Shown here piece after piece: positions 5,597 through 7,649 of a DNA stretch of 7,649 nt. Origin of the DNA: an uncultured bacterium (GTDB taxonomy: Bacteria; Verrucomicrobiota; Kiritimatiellia; CAIKKV01; CAITUY01). Under the pieces are notes generated by a model that was not told where the DNA came from, did not search any database, and saw only the letters and a program-made list of their open reading frames with translations. Positions within the stretch are counted from its first letter, which is position 1. Every line of letters starts with the position of its first letter. The stretch is from contig CAIZMS010000107.1 of assembly GCA_903934155.1 (NCBI GenBank), positions 1 to 7,649 on the forward strand, given 5' to 3'. The translations under genes and the position numbers were made by a program.

Positions 5597-7519
5597 TTAC
5601 GCCAAGTCCAGGCATTTCCGAACCCCCTGGATGAGTTTGGCGGAAACAAAGGGTTTTTGCATAAAGCTCAAGTCCTGGATCATGGCCAATCCACGCCCGG
5701 TCACTTCGCCGGGATAACCGCTCATGAAAATGACCTTCAGTCCCGGTTTCTCCGCCCGTAGTTGTTCTGCCAATTTTCGACCTGAGATGCCCCCGGGCAT
5801 CACGATATCCGTCAACAGTAAATCCACCGCACCGCCATGCTGGCACCAGACCTCGGCCGCCGCCACCCCATCAGGCGCTTCGAGAACCCGGTAGCCGTAC
5901 TGCTCCAGAACACGAACGGTCAGCCTCCGTAACGGGGCCTCGTCTTCCACCACCAGGATGGTTTCATGCCCCCCGCGAAGGGGTTCAGTGGTTTGTTCGG
6001 CGGCTTGGGTCTCTTTCACATCCATCACGAGACGAGGCAGATAAACACGGCACGCCGTCCCTTTCCCCGGCTGGCTTTCAATCTCAACCCAGCCGTGGTG
6101 CTGCCCGACAATTCCATACACGGTGGCAAGTCCCAAGCCGGTCCCCTTGCCTGAGGCTTTGGTGGTGTAGAACGGCTCAAAGAGATGCGGCAGGTGTTCA
6201 GGCTTAATTCCGCACCCACTGTCCCGAACAGTCAGGCAAACGAAATCACCCGCCTCAAGGTTGTGCCCGGTGGCGACGGCCTTATCAACGGCGATACTTT
6301 CCACTTCTATGTCGAGTTGACCGCCCTCGGGCATGGCATCACGGGAATTGATCGCAATGTTTAACAAAACCTGCTCAATCATGCTCCGATCCCCGAACAC
6401 AACGGCCTGCCCCGGAAATAGGCGCATGTGCAGTGAAATATCCTCCCCGATGAGCCGCTTGAGCATCTTGGTGATACTCTTCACCACATCATTAATATCC
6501 AGGGCGCATTGGTGCATGACCTGGGTGTGACTGAAGACCAGCAACTGGCGCGTGAGATTGGCTCCGCGTTCTGCTGCCACGGAAATGTCATCGACCGCGT
6601 CGACCTGCTCCGGCGTCAAGGTCTTGGTCCGGTTCAAATCAGCGGCATTCATCAAAATGACGGCTAGGATATTATTAAAATCGTGGGCCACGCCTCCGGC
6701 CAACCGACCAATGGCCTCCATCTTCTGGGCTTGAGACAATTTCTGTTCGAGCTGGATTTCGCGGGTGATGTCGCGCTTGACGCCAACATAATTGATGATC
6801 TTTCCGGCGACATCGAACACGGGCGAAATACAAGCATCCTCCTCGTACAGCTCACCATCCTTCCGCTTGTTCACCAACCGTCCGTTCCACACTTTTCCAA
6901 CAGATAACACCGCCCACATCTGGCGGTAGAACTCAGCATCCTGCCTATCGCTGTGAAGAATGCGCGAGTTATTCCCAACGGCTTCTTCACGGCTATACCC
7001 CGTTGTTTTCTCAAACACCGGATTGACATAAAGAATCGTCGCCTTGTCGTCCGTGATCACAATCGTCTCGGCCGCCTGCTCTACGGCCGTCGCCAACCGG
7101 GCGTGCGATTCCTCCGACCGTTTGCGTTCCCGAAGCAGGCTCCACTCCCGAAGCGCGCTGTCCACAATCCGGGGCAACATGGCGAACGCCTCGGGCGACT
7201 TGACCAGGTAATCCAGGGCGCCCGCCTTCATCACTTCCACCACGATTTGCTGGTTGCCAAATGCGGTCATAACAAGAATAGGAAAGGCTCCCTCCTCCGG
7301 CGGATGCGTCAGAATCTCCACAGCTCGGCCATCCGGCAGATTGAGATCCACCAAGGCGATGTCCGGGGGATGGACGGCAACATACTCCCGGTATTCCCGC
7401 AATGTGGAAACCGCGTGAATATCCGTCGTCATATCCTCCGCTCCAAAGGCGCGCTGAATGGCTTCTATATGAGCCTCTTCATCGTCCACGATCAGAAGAT
7501 GTACCAGTTTGGAAGCCAT
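5597..7519 (-). CDS. Hybrid sensor histidine kinase REC-PAS-HisKA-HATPase-REC
   Basis: The 640-aa protein is soluble, with no transmembrane helix. Domains: N-terminal receiver about 5-125 (D12/D13, phospho-acceptor D58 in VDLNLP, T85, K107); PAS with PAC about 140-255 (ETIVITDDKATILYVNPVFE, then VGVKRDITREIQ); HisKA about 260-335 with phospho-His H279 in GGVAHDFNN; HATPase about 375-495 with N box LNIAINSRDAMP (N387, N391), G1 DSGCGI (433-438), F box FEPFYTTK and G2 GKGTGLGLA; C-terminal receiver about 518-638 (E525-D526-E527, D571 in LLTDIVMP, S600, K622). All catalytic residues are present. H-to-D571 transfer should feed a downstream phosphotransfer step, while the N-terminal receiver lets another protein control the kinase. 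No transmembrane sensor means the cue is cytosolic or comes via the neighbouring regulator. The start ATG has only a weak upstream site, suggesting coupling to the upstream gene 9 nt away. Confidence 0.95.
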   Translation of the reverse strand: MASKLVHLLIVDDEEAHIEAIQRAFGAEDMTTDIHAVSTLREYREYVAVHPPDIALVDLNLPDGRAVEILTHPPEEGAFPILVMTAFGNQQIVVEVMKAGALDYLVKSPEAFAMLPRIVDSALREWSLLRERKRSEESHARLATAVEQAAETIVITDDKATILYVNPVFEKTTGYSREEAVGNNSRILHSDRQDAEFYRQMWAVLSVGKVWNGRLVNKRKDGELYEEDACISPVFDVAGKIINYVGVKRDITREIQLEQKLSQAQKMEAIGRLAGGVAHDFNNILAVILMNAADLNRTKTLTPEQVDAVDDISVAAERGANLTRQLLVFSHTQVMHQCALDINDVVKSITKMLKRLIGEDISLHMRLFPGQAVVFGDRSMIEQVLLNIAINSRDAMPEGGQLDIEVESIAVDKAVATGHNLEAGDFVCLTVRDSGCGIKPEHLPHLFEPFYTTKASGKGTGLGLATVYGIVGQHHGWVEIESQPGKGTACRVYLPRLVMDVKETQAAEQTTEPLRGGHETILVVEDEAPLRRLTVRVLEQYGYRVLEAPDGVAAAEVWCQHGGAVDLLLTDIVMPGGISGRKLAEQLRAEKPGLKVIFMSGYPGEVTGRGLAMIQDLSFMQKPFVSAKLIQGVRKCLDLA

Positions 7520-7528
7520 GGTCGTTTT

Positions 7529-7649
7529 TCAATGCGGATATTGATTCCACGCAAGCCAGTAGTAGCCAAAGGTCTCCATCAGTTCGGTGAATTGCAAAAA
7601 ATCCACCGGTTTGACCAGGTAACTGTTGGCATGGTTGTCGTAGGCCTTG
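7529..7649 (-). CDS. Response regulator, Rcp-like, C-terminal fragment (gene continues past the right edge)
   Basis: Thirty-nine C-terminal residues are visible, beginning KAYDNHANSYLVKPVDFLQF and ending in WNQYPH and a TGA stop. This is the hallmark end of single-domain response regulators of the Rcp1-like group: YLVKPVDF holds the conserved receiver Lys-Pro, followed by helix 5 with an LMETFGYYWL stretch. The phospho-acceptor Asp lies outside the window. The stop is 9 nt before the hybrid-kinase ATG on the same strand, so the two are almost certainly one operon and phosphorelay partners. No DNA-binding domain can follow because the protein ends here. Confidence 0.88.
   Translation of the reverse strand, partial: KAYDNHANSYLVKPVDFLQFTELMETFGYYWLAWNQYPH

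Overview
The window is GC-rich bacterial chromosome, with no phage, IS, plasmid, CRISPR or RNA genes visible. The host cannot be fixed from seven genes. The style (a GspG-type pseudopilin domain in a stand-alone protein, a conserved-looking orphan C2H2 zinc-finger protein, a GGAGGGC-armed intergenic palindrome, and an Rcp-like regulator next to a hybrid kinase) is what I associate with the PVC superphylum (Verrucomicrobiota, Kiritimatiellota, Lentisphaerota). That placement is inference.

Layout. 116-739 (+) encodes a zinc ribbon, one transmembrane helix and an extracytoplasmic GspG-like calcium-binding domain. It converges on a minus-strand cluster. Read in transcription order, that cluster is ppnP (3058-2735), then an unrecognised 472-aa protein with an RGG-like tail, a C2H2 zinc finger and a winged-helix-like C-terminus (2679-1261), then 21 bp later a small secreted TPR protein (1239-745). 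Diverging from ppnP is a ClsB-like phospholipase D/cardiolipin synthase (3155-4309, +). A 142-bp intergenic region follows, holding a 65-bp palindromic element and an extended -10 promoter for a minimal DEAD-box RNA helicase (4452-5585, +). The helicase converges on a two-component operon read from the right edge: the C-terminus of an Rcp-like single-domain response regulator (7649-7529), then a REC-PAS-HisKA-HATPase-REC hybrid histidine kinase (7519-5597).

How the genes relate. Only the response regulator and hybrid kinase form a clear functional unit, a multistep phosphorelay. The zinc-finger and TPR genes look co-transcribed, with a good sigma70-type promoter placed so close to the zinc-finger ATG that its mRNA should be leaderless. 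PpnP, the cardiolipin synthase and the helicase are housekeeping or stress-metabolism genes. I see no defence or mobile system. The best candidates for undescribed biology are the zinc-finger protein with its leaderless promoter, the zinc-ribbon/GspG fusion and the intergenic palindrome.
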